64,000 nt of DNA from Archilochus colubris (Eukaryota > Chordata > Aves > Apodiformes > Trochilidae), in NCBI GenBank assembly GCA_023079485.1, contig CM041083.1, positions 155,576,552 to 155,640,551 on the forward strand, written 5' to 3'. Below are positions 24,275 through 35,489 of this stretch, piece by piece. Position 1 is the first letter of the stretch. Each line of letters begins with the position of its first letter. The translations under genes and the position numbers were made by a program. The notes beneath the pieces are model-generated. The model made no database searches. It saw nothing but the letters and a program-made list of their open reading frames with translations, and had not been told where the DNA came from.

Positions 24275-25109
24275 TATAGTCACAGCATAAGCACATGGGG
24301 GGGTTCCCTTTAACCAGACAGAATAAATTTCTTTTTTAGCTGGCACATTATTGCTTTTTCTAAAGATTGTATTGAGTGCTAAGAATATATATATAAAGAT
24401 GCCAAAGCGTTCTCCCTGTGACGCTTCCAGAGACCTTTTGCTATGTATTCTTTCTAGATGAGTTTTCAGGGGGATCTACTAAATAAATAAATTGAAGAAT
24501 AATAAAAAAATCCACAGTCTGATAGAATGTCACTTAATACTTTTTTTTCTCTTGTAGGAGGCTAAACTTAATTGAAGACTTGACTGAAACAGCCCCCTGA
24601 AATATATGGTACAATAGCAATACAAAACGTTACGTTGAGTTACTTGTGTTATACAACTTATCTAATTTATTTCAGTACCATTTTTATTAGAAAAAATATA
24701 CCTGTAACTTTACTTCAGAAGAAATCCTATATTCCCCAGTCAAAGCAATTAATTGCTTCTAGTACATTTGGGTTGGTTTTTTCCCCCTAGATATATCAAA
24801 CACCGACATATTTTCATTGTATGCATTGATTTCATGACATTTTTAGGGATTGCTAAGTAGGTTCTAATTAAGTGTTAAAATGAGTAACACTAGCTACACA
24901 GATACTTATAAATACCACCTTGACTTTTGCAATACCTCCTCTCACAAAACTGTTATACAAGTTAGGACATTATGGGTTTAATGGGTTTAATTATGGGTAT
25001 AAAATCAGATAGGTATAAAAATGTTTTGAATGATAATATTCAGATTATAATGCTTTATGAGTTGTACTCTGACTACAGTAAAATAAGGAATATTTCATGA
25101 GTCTATTTG
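24275..25109. other. AT-rich sequence, no gene recognised
   Basis: Nothing identified. Around 24968-25015 short direct repeats of 'atgggttta' and 'aggtataaaa' occur. Confidence 0.45.
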
Positions 25110-25300
25110 GAAACTTATCCTGTTTAATATCTCTATCAGTGACCTGGATAAAAAGACAGAGTGCACCTTCATTAAGTTTGATGGTGACACCAAATTTTGG
25201 GGAAAATAGCTGATAGACTGGATGGCACGTTGACCACCCAGAGAGATGTAGAGAAGTTGGAGGAATGGGCCCACAGGAACCTCATGAAATTAATGAAAAA
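25110..25300 (+). mobile_element. CR1 RT fragment, plus orientation
   Basis: The sense strand reads a FNISISDLDK-like block, then FIKFDGDTKFWG where an intact element has 'SKFADDTKLGG', then a 'LEEWAHRNLMKL' block. The catalytic FADD has decayed to FDGD. No CR1 3' end follows, so both ends are missing; the right end stops close to the LTR at 25596. Confidence 0.82.
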
Positions 25301-25307
25301 TCCTGCC

Positions 25308-25592
25308 TCAGGGTTGTAAGTGCCTTTTGACATAATACAAACTAGGGATTATTTTGTGTCTGTGGAGCAGCTCACTGCCCCCTGGGGACACTTGGGCCTC
25401 CAAGACCCCTTGGTAAGGAATATGGGGTGCTGATGGTTTTTTGGAAAGTCCCACTTTGTTCTTGAGGAAAACTGGAGAGCCAGAATTAGGGCACAGAGGA
25501 CTACTGAAAGGGAGAGCATAACACCATTGAGAAGGAGTAGATGGTTTTATGGTGAGGAAGAAATCCAACAAGAACCCTATGGGCCAAAACAA
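25308..25592 (-). other. 94-codon open frame, unidentified
   Basis: This minus-strand frame lies between the CR1 RT fragment and the LTR, in a patch that is richer in G and C than the unique DNA around it. The translation starts with a hydrophobic segment (GFLLDFFLTI) followed by a serine/proline-rich stretch. I do not recognise a family. Its position next to the LTR would allow it to be retroviral sequence, but no motif supports that. Confidence 0.2.
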
Positions 25593-25595
25593 GGT

Positions 25596-26500
25596 TTATG
25601 AGGCTTTCACTCACCAGTTACTCTCACAGGCAAAACTTGGAGAAAAATCAATTTAATTTGTCATTAATCAAATCAAAACAGGGCAAAGAGACAATGCAAA
25701 ACAGAGCCCAAAGTACTTTGTTCTTGATTCTCTGCCTTCTTCCCCTCAGCAGCACAGGGGGATAGGGAGTGGGGTTTACAGTCTGGACCTCACAGGTTCT
25801 TCTCTGCCACTCCTTCCTCTTCAGGGAGAAGGATTCCTCACAGTCTTTTCCTGCTCCATTGTGGGACCCCTTCCACAGTAGAAAGTCCTTCATGAACCCC
25901 TCTAATGTGAGTCTTTCCCACCAGGCACAGTTCCACAGGAGCAAACTGCTCCGGTGTGGGCAGCCCACAGAGCCATGGACTGCTTGGGGAACAGTCCCAT
26001 CCATGGCTGCAAGTCCATAGCTGCTCAAACAGGATTCCTCATGGGCAGCAGATCCACAGCACCTCCTCAGCAGTGGTCTTTCAGGGTCTGCTCCACCATG
26101 ATTCTCCATAGGTGCAGGGGACAGGCTGCTGTCTCACTATAGGATGTATAGAAAAATCTCTGTTTCAGGCACCTTCTCCCTTTCCTTCCTCACTGGCTTT
26201 GGTCTCTGTGTTCCAGCATTGCTCTTCTCTGGTGCTGCTCTCCCTCTTCTGGTATTGTTCTCTCTCTCCATGTGTTGCTTTCTCTCACCTCCCCCTCCCC
26301 CTCTGTCCTATTCTTAACTACTGTGTATCTCTCCTTCTTGAATATGCTAATCGCAGAGGTGAAAATCTTTCTGTTCACTGATGGCCTGAGGTGGGGCAGG
26401 CATCTTGGAGCAGGGAGAGATATTCAAGCTACTGTATGAGCCATCCCTGGGGGAGGGGCCCCCTTCCCTGATACCAAAAATGGCACTGCATCAACACAGA
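25596..26500 (-). mobile_element. Endogenous retrovirus LTR, minus orientation
   Basis: Shared with 521-890 and 31033-31576: 'ggctttcactcaccagttac', 'cagcacagggggatagggag', and 'tgccactccttcctcttcag'. The right half contains repeated 'cc(a/c)tggg' phrases and a C/T-rich stretch (26160-26340) that is the complement of the G-rich part of the copy at 17500. The 3' terminus (left side here) is truncated. The 153-codon minus frame and overlapping plus frames are shadows of the LTR. Confidence 0.7.
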
Positions 26501-27180
26501 ACATTAATGTAAGAGTTAAAGGCATAATTGTAATTATTGTAATTATGAATATACATTAAAGTAAAATGAGTTTTAAAATAAAGCAAATAAACAGAATTAA
26601 TGAATGAAGCCAAAAAAGCAGGTAAAAGCTTGATTATCAAAATCTCTGAATGGTTTGCTTGTTTTAAGATGTTAGTATTCTTATAAAAATGGTTTCCTGT
26701 TGAATTCTGTCACTCACTAAAAGTGGAAAATTTTGATGTGCTGTTCATATTACCTTCAAAATGTGACTTATGAAACATAATATGCTGTAGAAATGCATCA
26801 TGAAAAACAGACTACAGTTACCAAATTAAAGCATCTCAATATTAAACAGAAATTGATGTTTTTTCAAATGTCAGATTTCCTTCCAAATTATGATCAGATT
26901 GTTAGAAAACCTATGTGAGCTTTTGAGGGTAGCAGGGGCATTATAAGCCCTAGTTTTAGTTGTAATACTAACCACTATTTGTCTTATGTTACCAAAATAA
27001 TAGGGAAAATAAGAGGGTTTTAACAGCAGGTGACAGAACACACAAATAAACCTTGCATAGGAGATTAAATAGGCAGCAGCTATAGTTACGGTAAGTCCTA
27101 CTCTTTCTTCTGGAAAAAAAGAAAAAAAAAAGACAAAAATTATATGTTGTTGTGTTCTGTAAGAATATTAGCCATCTTGG
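26501..27180. other. AT-rich sequence, no gene recognised
   Basis: Nothing identified; short A runs near 27112-27130. Confidence 0.5.
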
Positions 27181-27236
27181 ATCATAGAATCATAGAATCA
27201 TAGAATCATAGAATCATAGAATCATAGAATCATAGA
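27181..27236 (-). repeat. CR1 tail microsatellite, seven ATCATAGA units
   Basis: Seven perfect head-to-tail copies of ATCATAGA (56 bp), the complement of the CR1 3'-terminal repeat. Most CR1 ends in the window have one to three units. Confidence 0.95.
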
Positions 27237-27452
27237 ATTAGCCGGGTTGGAAGGGACCTCAGAGATCATCTAGTCCAACCCTTGACCCACCAGAGCAGTT
27301 GCTAGACCATGGCACTGAGTGCCACATCCAGTCTTTTTTTAAATGTCTCCAGGGACGGAGAATCTACCACCTCACCGGGCAGTCCATTCCATAGCCTAAT
27401 CACCCTCTCCGTGAAGAAATTCTTCCTAATATCTAACCTAAACCTCCCTGGA
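27181..27452 (-). mobile_element. CR1 3'-end, minus orientation, relatively young
   Basis: After seven tail units it reads 'ccgggttggaagggacctca', 'gatcatctagtccaaccctt', 'ggcactgagtgccacatcca', 'gggacggagaatctaccacc' and stops in 'taacctaaacctccctgg'. The sequence is close to the reverse complement of the CR1 ends at 53054 and 59067, so it belongs to the same subfamily. Only about 215 bp of the element plus tail remain. Confidence 0.93.
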
Positions 27453-28104
27453 TATCTAGTGGGAAAGCCGTGGACCGCATTACAAATACAGCATAATAGT
27501 TATTTTAAAGTTATTAACTCTCTCAAGGTCATCAGATTCATTTTAGTGCTTTCATATAGACCAGAAATGTCACACCTTTAAAAAAGAGGATTTTCTAAAC
27601 AACACATTAAAGATCACACAGCAAAGATGTTTATAATTATGCATCCATAATGCATTGACATTACTTATTTCTCTGTGAATGTTTGCAAAAGCTTTATTAA
27701 TATGCAGAGGCATAATTTAATTTCACTCTAAAGCACTCAGATGTCATTGCACAAGGGTTTGAAAAGTGTAAGTTCCTTATCTACACACTGCTATGGAAAT
27801 AATTTCAGTAAGCAAGTGCTGGGGCACATTTCTCAGAAACAACAGAAGGGTCTCAAAGCTGCTACTTAATAAACAGCTTTGTATTTCTGTAGCCTTATAT
27901 TAGAGGAGAAAACTGTATTTTGTTCTGTTTTTCACATAAAGGTGGGTTGAATTTTGATAGTCTTGGAAGCTATATTTTTCTCAGATTTACTTTGGATATA
28001 GTATGCCAGGGAGATGGAACCAGGGACTGTAGCTTTGTGTATGGTCAGCATCTATGTGCACACAAAGAAAAATTTTATTTTAAATTATAATAATCACATA
28101 ACCA
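27453..28104. other. AT-rich sequence, no gene recognised
   Basis: Nothing identified. Confidence 0.5.
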
Positions 28105-28378
28105 GAGAATCATAGAATAGTATGGGGTTGGAAAGACATGATTTCTCCTTGATGAATCTATGTTGACTACTTTTGATGATCTCTTCCTGCACATGCTTTG
28201 AGATGATGCCTAGAACAAGCTGTTCCATCATCTCCCCAGGGATGGAGGTGTTCCTGGCTGAACTGTAGTTTTCTGTGTCTTTCTTCTTGGTCTTTTTGAA
28301 GGCTGGAGTGGAATTGTCTTTCCTCTAGTCCTCAAGCACCTCACTTGTTTTCCATGAATGCTAATGATGTGATTGGGT
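28105..28378 (-). mobile_element. CR1 with internal deletion, minus orientation
   Basis: About 27 bp of tail ('gagaatcatagaatag', 'ggggttggaaag') is fused directly to RT-coding sequence ('acatgatttctccttgatga', 'catgctttgagatgatgcct', 'tgttccatcatctccccagg', 'tcctcaagcacctcac'). The 3' UTR and C-terminal ORF2, which should lie between, are missing. It ends just before the target duplication of the LTR at 28387. Confidence 0.8.
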
Positions 28379-28386
28379 TTAAGGAC

Positions 28387-29200
28387 TCTCCTGCTTTGGG
28401 CCAAGATAAAGGTGATTTTCTGTCTTGTACTTTTGCTTTTAGCCAGGTCTGTTGTAAGTAGCTGCACTTGCTGAAATTAACAGCAAGTTTCTCAGACAGT
28501 GTGTGCTTCCAGGACTGATAACACTTGATGTTTATAGTTACTGCTAGAGGCTGGTATGCAGTTACCAAGAACACTGCTCAGCTCTGAGGAAAACATTTTA
28601 CTGTCCAGGAGGATAAAGAGGTTCCACCTGCAGCCCTCCTTTGGGGAGGAAAGGACAAGATAGATGCCAGAATTGACCAAACAGACTATTCCATCCCATA
28701 TACGTCATACTCAGTATCAATTTGAGGCATCACGAGGGCCAAGCCACGCTTCCAGCTTCCGACTGCCTGCCCTTCCTGCCTTTTCCTGCTTCCCTTTCTT
28801 CACCCGGCATCCTGGAAGGATTCTGTCCATTTGTCTGTCTGTGTTCCTGATCCGTGCCAACCCATATCTGTGTGTTCCTGCCTCCAGTTCCCGACTGCTG
28901 TCGACTCCAGGAGTCCAGCCTGGACTTTCCCAGGGGTGCCCTGCAGCCTCGGTGGTGACGTGAGAATTACTGGGGGGTGAGGGAGGAGGAACGCAGTATC
29001 CATTTTCCTGTATATTTGTATATATTTAGTAATTTTTTCCTATTTATTATTACTGTTTCATTAAAGTTGTGTAGTTTAGTTTCCAACCCATAAGTCTCTC
29101 TCCCTCATTCTCTCTCCTTTCTTTATCAGGGAGGAGAGAGAGATTAACAGAGAGCATCTGTTACTCGGTTTAATTGCTGGGCCAGTATTAAACCATGACA
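28387..29200 (+). mobile_element. Endogenous retrovirus solo LTR with 5-bp target duplication
   Basis: The left end 'tctcctgctttgggcc' aligns with a TGTCATGGTTTGGGCC-type start. The right end is 'ttaaaccatgaca'. AGGAC flanks both sides (28382-28386 and 29201-29205), a good 5-bp target-site duplication, a length usual for ERVL or ERV1 and shorter than the 6 bp usual for ERVK. Near the right end 'tactgtttcattaaagttgt' supplies an ATTAAA poly(A) signal. No gag or pol follows, so it is a solo LTR from homologous recombination between the two LTRs of a provirus. The copies at 7853, 23529 and 63453 are relatives. Confidence 0.82.
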
Positions 29201-29205
29201 AGGAC

Positions 29206-30594
29206 ATAAATCAGAATATCAGAATATCTACTATCCCATAGTTACAATGTGAGTGTTGCAGCAACTACTATTTAATAGGCATTTAGTAAATCTAGATCAA
29301 TAACCAAAGTAATATGTTGAAGCAATAGCTTAAAGTTTGCTTAATTATTAAATAGGTATTTATTTTACTTAACTATCTTATGACTGTGGGGTAGCTCCCT
29401 TTCTTTCAACCTCTGAGGAGTAACTGTTGACTGGGCACCCCTGTTTGAGGTAAGGATATCAAACACACCCCATGGAGAAAGAATCCCACCCAGTTGAGAA
29501 TGAGACTGGGCTTCTATAGAATAAATGGTTGACTGTCAGTCTTTAATTGCCAAGCTAAACCTCCTCTCCTTTCTCAGAAATATTTCTAACTTAGCAAAAT
29601 CCCATAAAAGACACCATCTCTTTATCTGTTTTCTGTTTTTTCTCTCTGTCTGGCCCAGATGCTCGTGTGTCTTCCAATACCAAGCCACAGCGTGACCTTC
29701 TAGCTTACCTGTTAGTTATTTTTCACTGGAGAGCACACAGAGTTGAGTCTACTTAGGAAGATCATTCTGGTACAGGATCTCATCAGAAATCTAGTCTTCT
29801 GACCTCTTTAAAATTAGTTACTTATTCAAAAATATTGCTATGATTGAATAATAAATGAAAACATTTTTAGTATTTTATTTCTGAGGAGCATAATGCCAAA
29901 AAAGAAAAAGAAACCTGATATTATGCACCTCATTATTTGAACTAAAATACATACCAATAAATAAAATTAGCAGTTCCACATGTTAAAATATTTCAGTTCT
30001 GGAATATATATTTTCTGTCTTTTACATTCTTTTATTCAGGTTTCCTCCTATTGACATCTTAATAATATAATTGCTAGACAAACTGGAATGAGTCTGGAAG
30101 AAACTCTTCAGTGATGCTTTTTACTGCCCAAACAAAATTATTTAAATTGGTAAGTTACTTAGAAGTTAGGAACAGCATGTTACAGTATGTCATCTTCACG
30201 ATGAGGTTTATAATACTAACCAAATTTATCATGTCATAGACCAGCATCTGCCACCTCTCTGTTAGATCTTTGTTAGCAACTGCCAGCAAAGGCCAGACAA
30301 AAAGAAGGTGAGTGCATGTCCTCCCTCTCAGATCAAAGTCAAAAGAGTCAAGTCTTCACCTTCATAACCACCTTCATAAAGGTTCTGAAGAAGATGCATC
30401 AGTCACAATCCACAGTGATTTGGAAAGCTACCATATATCTAATTTATGAATATGAGTGTTATTGTGTAATCTTCAAACTTACCAAATATTGGATTGTTAT
30501 TTAGTATAAAACCTTGCGAAACATTGATTTAAGAGAGGATTCTAGTTTTAGAAGAAGAACTACTAACCTTTTAGTTCAAACTGTCTCCTCGTAT
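29206..30594. other. Sequence without recognised gene or repeat
   Basis: The patch at 29390-29760 is somewhat richer in G and C than its flanks but matched nothing I know. The rest is AT-rich. Confidence 0.4.
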
Positions 30595-31032
30595 CATGTG
30601 CTTTTCCAGCTGGAACTCCTATGGACTAGCATATGTTGAGCAGAGTGGAATAATCACATACCCTGCTCTGCTAGTTGTATTGTTGCTGGTGCATTGCAGG
30701 ATAATGTTTGCCTTTATTACTGGAAGGGGTCACGTACAGTTCACTGTTTCCCTAGCCATTTACAGGTCAGCCTGTATTCTTGGTCGGGATTATTCTAACT
30801 CAGAATTGTATGTTTGTATTTGTGAAGTTTAGTGCAATTCTTCTTGTCTAAACCTTCCACCCTGTCAAGGTGCCTCTATATTCTTTCTTTTCAGTGTATC
30901 GACCTCTTTTCTCTGTTTGGTATCATTGGTAGTGAGTGTGCATTTGATCTCATCCTTCAGATTGTTTAAAAATATAATGAATAGTATTAGACTTAGTATG
31001 AATCCTTGATGGAATTCAATTGAGACCACCTG
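30595..31032 (-). mobile_element. Old CR1 fragment (ORF2 RT region), minus orientation, part 1
   Basis: The plus strand follows the reverse complement of CR1 RT in order: 'gtggaataatcacataccct', 'gctggtgcattgcaggataa', 'tgtcaaggtgcctctat', 'ttcagtgtatcgacctc', 'tttggtatcattggta', 'aatgaatagtattagact' and 'tatgaatccttgatggaatt'. Divergence is high. It is cut at 31032 by an LTR. It appears to continue at 32256-33000. The plus-strand frame at 30596-30832 is a shadow. Confidence 0.72.
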
Positions 31033-31576
31033 TGTCATGGTTTAGGCCCAACTAGTACCAACCAGGTTTCCACTAGCTCACCCCTTATCCCCACTCTGTG
31101 GAGAAAATCCACTTAAAAGCTCATTAATAAAGAAAAGGATAGGGATGCTTTCTTCTCCCAGTTACAAACAAAAAAACCAGGCAAAAACTGGATATATTCA
31201 ACTTGAGAAGGAAAAAACCTAATTTATTCTACAAGGAGAAAGAGAAAACATGACCACATCTTAATATCTTAACTCCCCACACCTTTTCTTTCTTCCTGGG
31301 CCTGGATCACATCACTTCTGACTCCTGCTCAGCAGCACAGGGGGACAGGGAGTGGGGGTTTAGGGTCAGTTCACCACGTGTTGTATCTGCCATTCTTTTC
31401 TCCTCAGAGGGAGGTCTTCTCACATTCCTACCCCACTCCAACTGTGCTGCTTCATAGGTTGCAGGGGAACAGCAAGCCATCTCACCATGGGATGGGTGGA
31501 AATCTCTGCTTGGGTACCTTTCCCTCCCCTTCACTGACTTTGCTCTCTTTTCTTTGGCATTGCACTCTCTCACTTC
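31033..31576 (-). mobile_element. Endogenous retrovirus LTR, minus orientation, truncated
   Basis: It opens with 'tgtcatggtttaggccca', a clean LTR terminus read from the 3' side, and carries the family blocks 'aaagctcattaataaag', 'ggatgctttcttctcccagt', 'cagcacagggggacaggg' and 'agttcaccacgtg'. At 31576 it ends abruptly in a 'ttggcattgcactctctc' block where the copy at 25596 continues, and a CR1 begins there. Confidence 0.8.
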
Positions 31577-31910
31577 ATAGAATCATAGAATCATAGAATC
31601 CTAGGGGTTGGAAGGGACCTCGAAAGATCATCTAGTCCAACCCCCCCTGCCAGAGCAGGGCCACCTAGAGTACATCGCGCAGGAACGTGTCAAAGCGGGT
31701 TTTGAATGTCTCCAGTGAAGGAGACTCCACAACCTCCCTGGGCAGCCTGTTCCAGGGCTCTGTCACTCTTACAGTAAAAAAATTTTTTTGAATATTCAAC
31801 TTGAACCTCCTATGCTCCAATTTACACCCATTACCCCTTGTCCTATCACTGGTAATCACTGAGAAAAGCCTAACTCCATCTCCCTGACACTCGCTCCTTA
31901 CATATTTGAA
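31577..31910 (-). mobile_element. CR1 3'-end, minus orientation
   Basis: 'catagaatcatagaatcata', 'ggggttggaagggacctcga', 'aaagatcatctagtccaacc', 'gtgaaggagactccacaacc', 'ccattaccccttgtcctatc' and 'cataattgaaaac'-like sequence in order. It starts immediately at the truncated LTR end and runs about 330 bp. The 64-codon minus frame at 31665-31859 is the ORF2 tail ([18 protein letters not shown]). Confidence 0.92.
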
Positions 31911-32255
31911 AACATAGTCTGCTCTGCAGGTCCTTTTTTTTTAAATATTTTTAAAGTTTTGTTTTCTATTTCTTGAATGTATTACTCACAGAAGTACATC
32001 CATCTTCCCATATCTGTTTGGTCTTGGACAGGGGCAGGGCCAGGAATGTAACTTGGGGACATTCCAGCAGCTTCTTACAGAAACTAGCCTTATGGCTCCC
32101 CCATTTCCACAACACCACTGCATTAACCCAAGAGAATTTGAATCTGAATTATTAAAGACCACCAGGACAGTTTAGACAGGTTTTTTTCATCTTGTGGTCA
32201 GTTATTCTAATCCATATTTTCCCAGATTCAGCAACATTAACAATATATAACACCC
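31911..32255. other. Unidentified segment inside a nested repeat cluster
   Basis: It lies between the younger CR1 and the second part of the old CR1. No match was recognised; it may be decayed old-CR1 sequence or flank. Confidence 0.35.
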
Positions 32256-33000
32256 AGTAAAATTTGATGTAGATGGATGTCCTCTGCTCTCCACCTTTCA
32301 CTGAGGAAGTTGTCTTATCAGAGTAAGCAAGCAGGTTAGTTAATGACACTTTATCCTTGGTAAATTCTCATTTTTCCTAATCCCTCTCTTGTCTTTCATA
32401 TTTGTGAAAACAGATTTTACCTAGACCAGTTCCATAATTTTCCCAGTCACTGAACTGAAGCTACCTCATCTACACTCCCTCCTCCTCTTCTATGCTTTTG
32501 GCCTTTCTGTAAAAGGAACCATTCTTTTCACTGTTTTATTTTCACTCTAAAACATACTTATAAAACTTTGCCTTTTTCCTTTTTTTATGTCCCTTTGTAG
32601 CTATAACTGATTTCATGGTTGTATCTTTCTGATACAGTCCTTGCATGCTTGACCTATTTCTTTATAGTAATCTTCAGTCATGTTCTTATTTTCAGTTTTG
32701 TATGCTTCCTTTTTTAATACATTTAAAGTCATTAAAGGGCTCATTATACTGCTATTAGATGATCTGAGTATGCCTCCTCACTTTCCTCAGCAATATGATA
32801 TTGTACCACTAGTTCATTCATCTTATTTTGCTGCTCCCATCCTTTCCTTTAGCTTCTCTAAAAATACCTTTCATTTTATGAATCAAGACCTTTTTTTTAG
32901 GAATGGTTACACTGTCTAGTCTGATAGATTTTTTTTCAGCATATAATGAGATATTTGAATCTCTCACTACCAGCATGTCATATATTTTGAATACATACAT
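32256..33000 (-). mobile_element. Old CR1 fragment, minus orientation, part 2
   Basis: 'gatggatgtcctctgctctc', 'gtaagcaagcaggttagtta' and 'gaccagttccataattttcc' match the RT palm region read backwards, and 'tgatacagtccttgcatgct', 'ttgtatgcttccttttttaa' and 'tttaaagtcattaaagggct' match the region between endonuclease and RT in older CR1/L3-like elements. Order is consistent with continuation of 30595-31032. Strongly diverged; the outer end is approximate. Confidence 0.62.
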
Positions 33001-33589
33001 TAGAAAATAATTTTTAGTAGGAAAAAAATCTTGTACTAGTATGACCCTGGATTTACTCCATATAAACCAAAATTAAGTTAATGTGTTAATATTCAAAAGA
33101 TAAAATTCTGACATAAGGATAGGATTTACTTGCATTATCTGAGTCAAATAAAGCCTGATCTAGCCATGTTAGGTTCTTTAATTATTAAAAAGGATTTATT
33201 AATTTCAAGAGAATCATCCAATATAGGTCAAATGAGTAATTCTGCTGACTTTTTTCTTTGAATGTCTTAAATAAATGAACATTATATCTTTGCTTCATAA
33301 CTGATCCCAAGGAGAGTATTAATTTACATCTTAATACCCAGCAATAGATCAGCTTTGTTTTTCAATTGAATAGTGTTAATAAAAATAAAGATCAAAGTTC
33401 CAAACACATGCAAAACACTAAAAATGTAAGAAAAAAATCTTTTCTTAAAGTTTGTTGTAGTGACATAGCATCTCTAGTATTCCAACAGTGTTTAAAAGCA
33501 AACTAGGTCTGGAAGGAAGTGTATATGAATGGAATTAAACTGGTTTACATTTCCAGAAATAAAACTACTCATTGAAAGAATGTGAAAAA
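33001..33589. other. AT-rich sequence, no gene recognised
   Basis: Nothing identified. Confidence 0.5.
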
Positions 33590-34146
33590 AGGAAGTGCTG
33601 GATCCTGGACTGCATTGGGAAGGTCTAACATGACATCAGGGAATAAGGTCCTTCCCCTGAGTCCCAGTAAATTCACATCTGGAGTTCTGAATTTAGTTCT
33701 TGCCTTTAGTGTAGGAGTGGTATGGAAATACTGGATAGAATCCTGTGAAGAAATATGAGGATCATTATGGAGTTGGAGCATCTGTCATAAAAAGTGAGAC
33801 TGAGAGAGAGAAGGGTCATGGGGTTATTTACTAGTGTGTATAAATAACTGATAGGGGTGAATAAAAAAAAAAGAGACAGACTCTTCCTGGTGAAGGCAAT
33901 GGCACAAACTGAAATATAGTATGTTCTGTTTAAACATAAAAAAAGATCTTTTCTACCTTGTTGATGATCAAACACTAGAACAGTTTTCCCAGAGAGGCTA
34001 TGATGTCCTTATCCTTGAAGATGCTGAAAGCTGAATGGACATGGCCTTGAGCAATGTGGTCTAGGTGACCCTGCTTGAATCAGGATGATTGGACAAAGCA
34101 ATGTGCAAAGATTTCATCAATGCTCAACTATTCTGTGATTCTGTAG
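33590..34146 (+). mobile_element. Old CR1 3' portion, plus orientation
   Basis: Sense-strand landmarks in order: 'ctggactgcattgggaag', 'cacatctggagttctg', 'gagttggagcatctg', 'agagacagactcttcctggt', 'ggcacaaactgaaatatagt', 'tgttctgtttaaacataaa', 'gatcaaacactagaacagtt', 'cccagagaggctatgat', and an 'attctgtgattctgtag' end. Small deletions and many substitutions mark it as old. Confidence 0.83.
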
Positions 34147-35489
34147 TATTTGTTAATATTTACTTGCAATTTGCTCTTACTCTGAATGTGTTTTCTAGTA
34201 AGATTTTATACTGAAATAAGAATAAGATTTAAAATGAATACCTAAAGGAAAAAATAAGTAACTAATGCAAATACATCTTCAAGGATATGATAGTGTAATT
34301 GTACTAGCTTGCTAAAAGAAGGTATGATTATTACCTCTTTACTCCCGAAGAAAAATGGGGTAATTTTCTTTACACGTATACTAATGATTTTATTTTATAA
34401 TTTTTATAAATAAATAACTAAGTAAATGCTGACCTTTGCTTCGGCCCAAAAGTAAAGAAGGCAAAAGTAAGTATTTCTCACAATTAGTGTATTTTAAGGA
34501 AAACATTTCTGGGAACACAAAGCCCTTTCAATAAGCAAGCCAAAATTCTCTAACACCTCAGGGAAGATATCAAAGTTTTCTCCTTCAAGTGGAGATAATT
34601 TTGTATGAAATGTGGTTTTATTTCAGATTTTGTGCCCTCTGTAGTGTAGTGTGCATTCAGATATGCAACATAAATTTTCTTAAATCTAGTGAAAAAAAGC
34701 TGTTCATTGGGTTATTTGTATTTTTATTTCAAACAGACATGTGGCTGTTTAGTTTAAGGGGATTTATACTGTACTTCCAATAACACCACACAGTTTTTAG
34801 CTATAAAAAAGAAAAATTAATAAGAGAACTCATATCCAAGCAAAAACAAGTTTTAAATAATTCTCTTTTTAGATATAGAAAAGTATAAATATCATAGAAG
34901 CTATAGTTATGCTAAAAACAAAACATGTAAGTAAAAGGCATAATGATAAGAAAAACATTGAATGAAATTATACTAGGAAAAGAAATCAAGGGAATAACTA
35001 GAAAAAAATCTCAGTTTTGAAAGACATTTGCAAGATGATAAAAATGAAAAATAAAAAAAGAAAATAAGTAGAAATTAAGACAGGTCATGAAATGTGCAGA
35101 AAGAGAGAAGGATCATGCAGTACAATAAAAAGGAAAGGTGCAAACATTAGCTTCCCTTTTTAACAGAAAGAGATAGTGAGATTGAAAGAAGGGTTGGAAT
35201 AAGTTAGTAGGTTCAAGCACCAATTGTTACAGTTCAGATCTCTGTTCAGCCTGTACGTGCATTTGGAATGAAATAAAGAATTCTTTCATAAGGCACAGCA
35301 AAATTGAAAGCTATCAGATATAATCTACTTATACTACGTTTTTCTGAATACCATTTTCACCATCTTTGTGATGGTCCATCAGCTGTTTTTATAGTCATAT
35401 TGGATGTACGTAGTCAATACTTTCATCTCTGTTGAGACTGAAGAAGTGCTCAGTGCCCTGGCTCAAGTGGGCCCCTCTTGAAAAAGAAA
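34147..35489. other. AT-rich sequence, no gene recognised
   Basis: Nothing identified. Confidence 0.5.

Noticed and set aside
25648..26109. 153-codon minus-strand open frame
   Set aside because: It lies wholly in the LTR at 25596-26500; related LTR copies do not keep the frame.
28387..31576. A full provirus between the LTR at 28387 and the LTR at 31033
   Set aside because: The two LTRs are of different families and opposite orientation, the first has its own target duplication, and no gag, pol or env lies between them.
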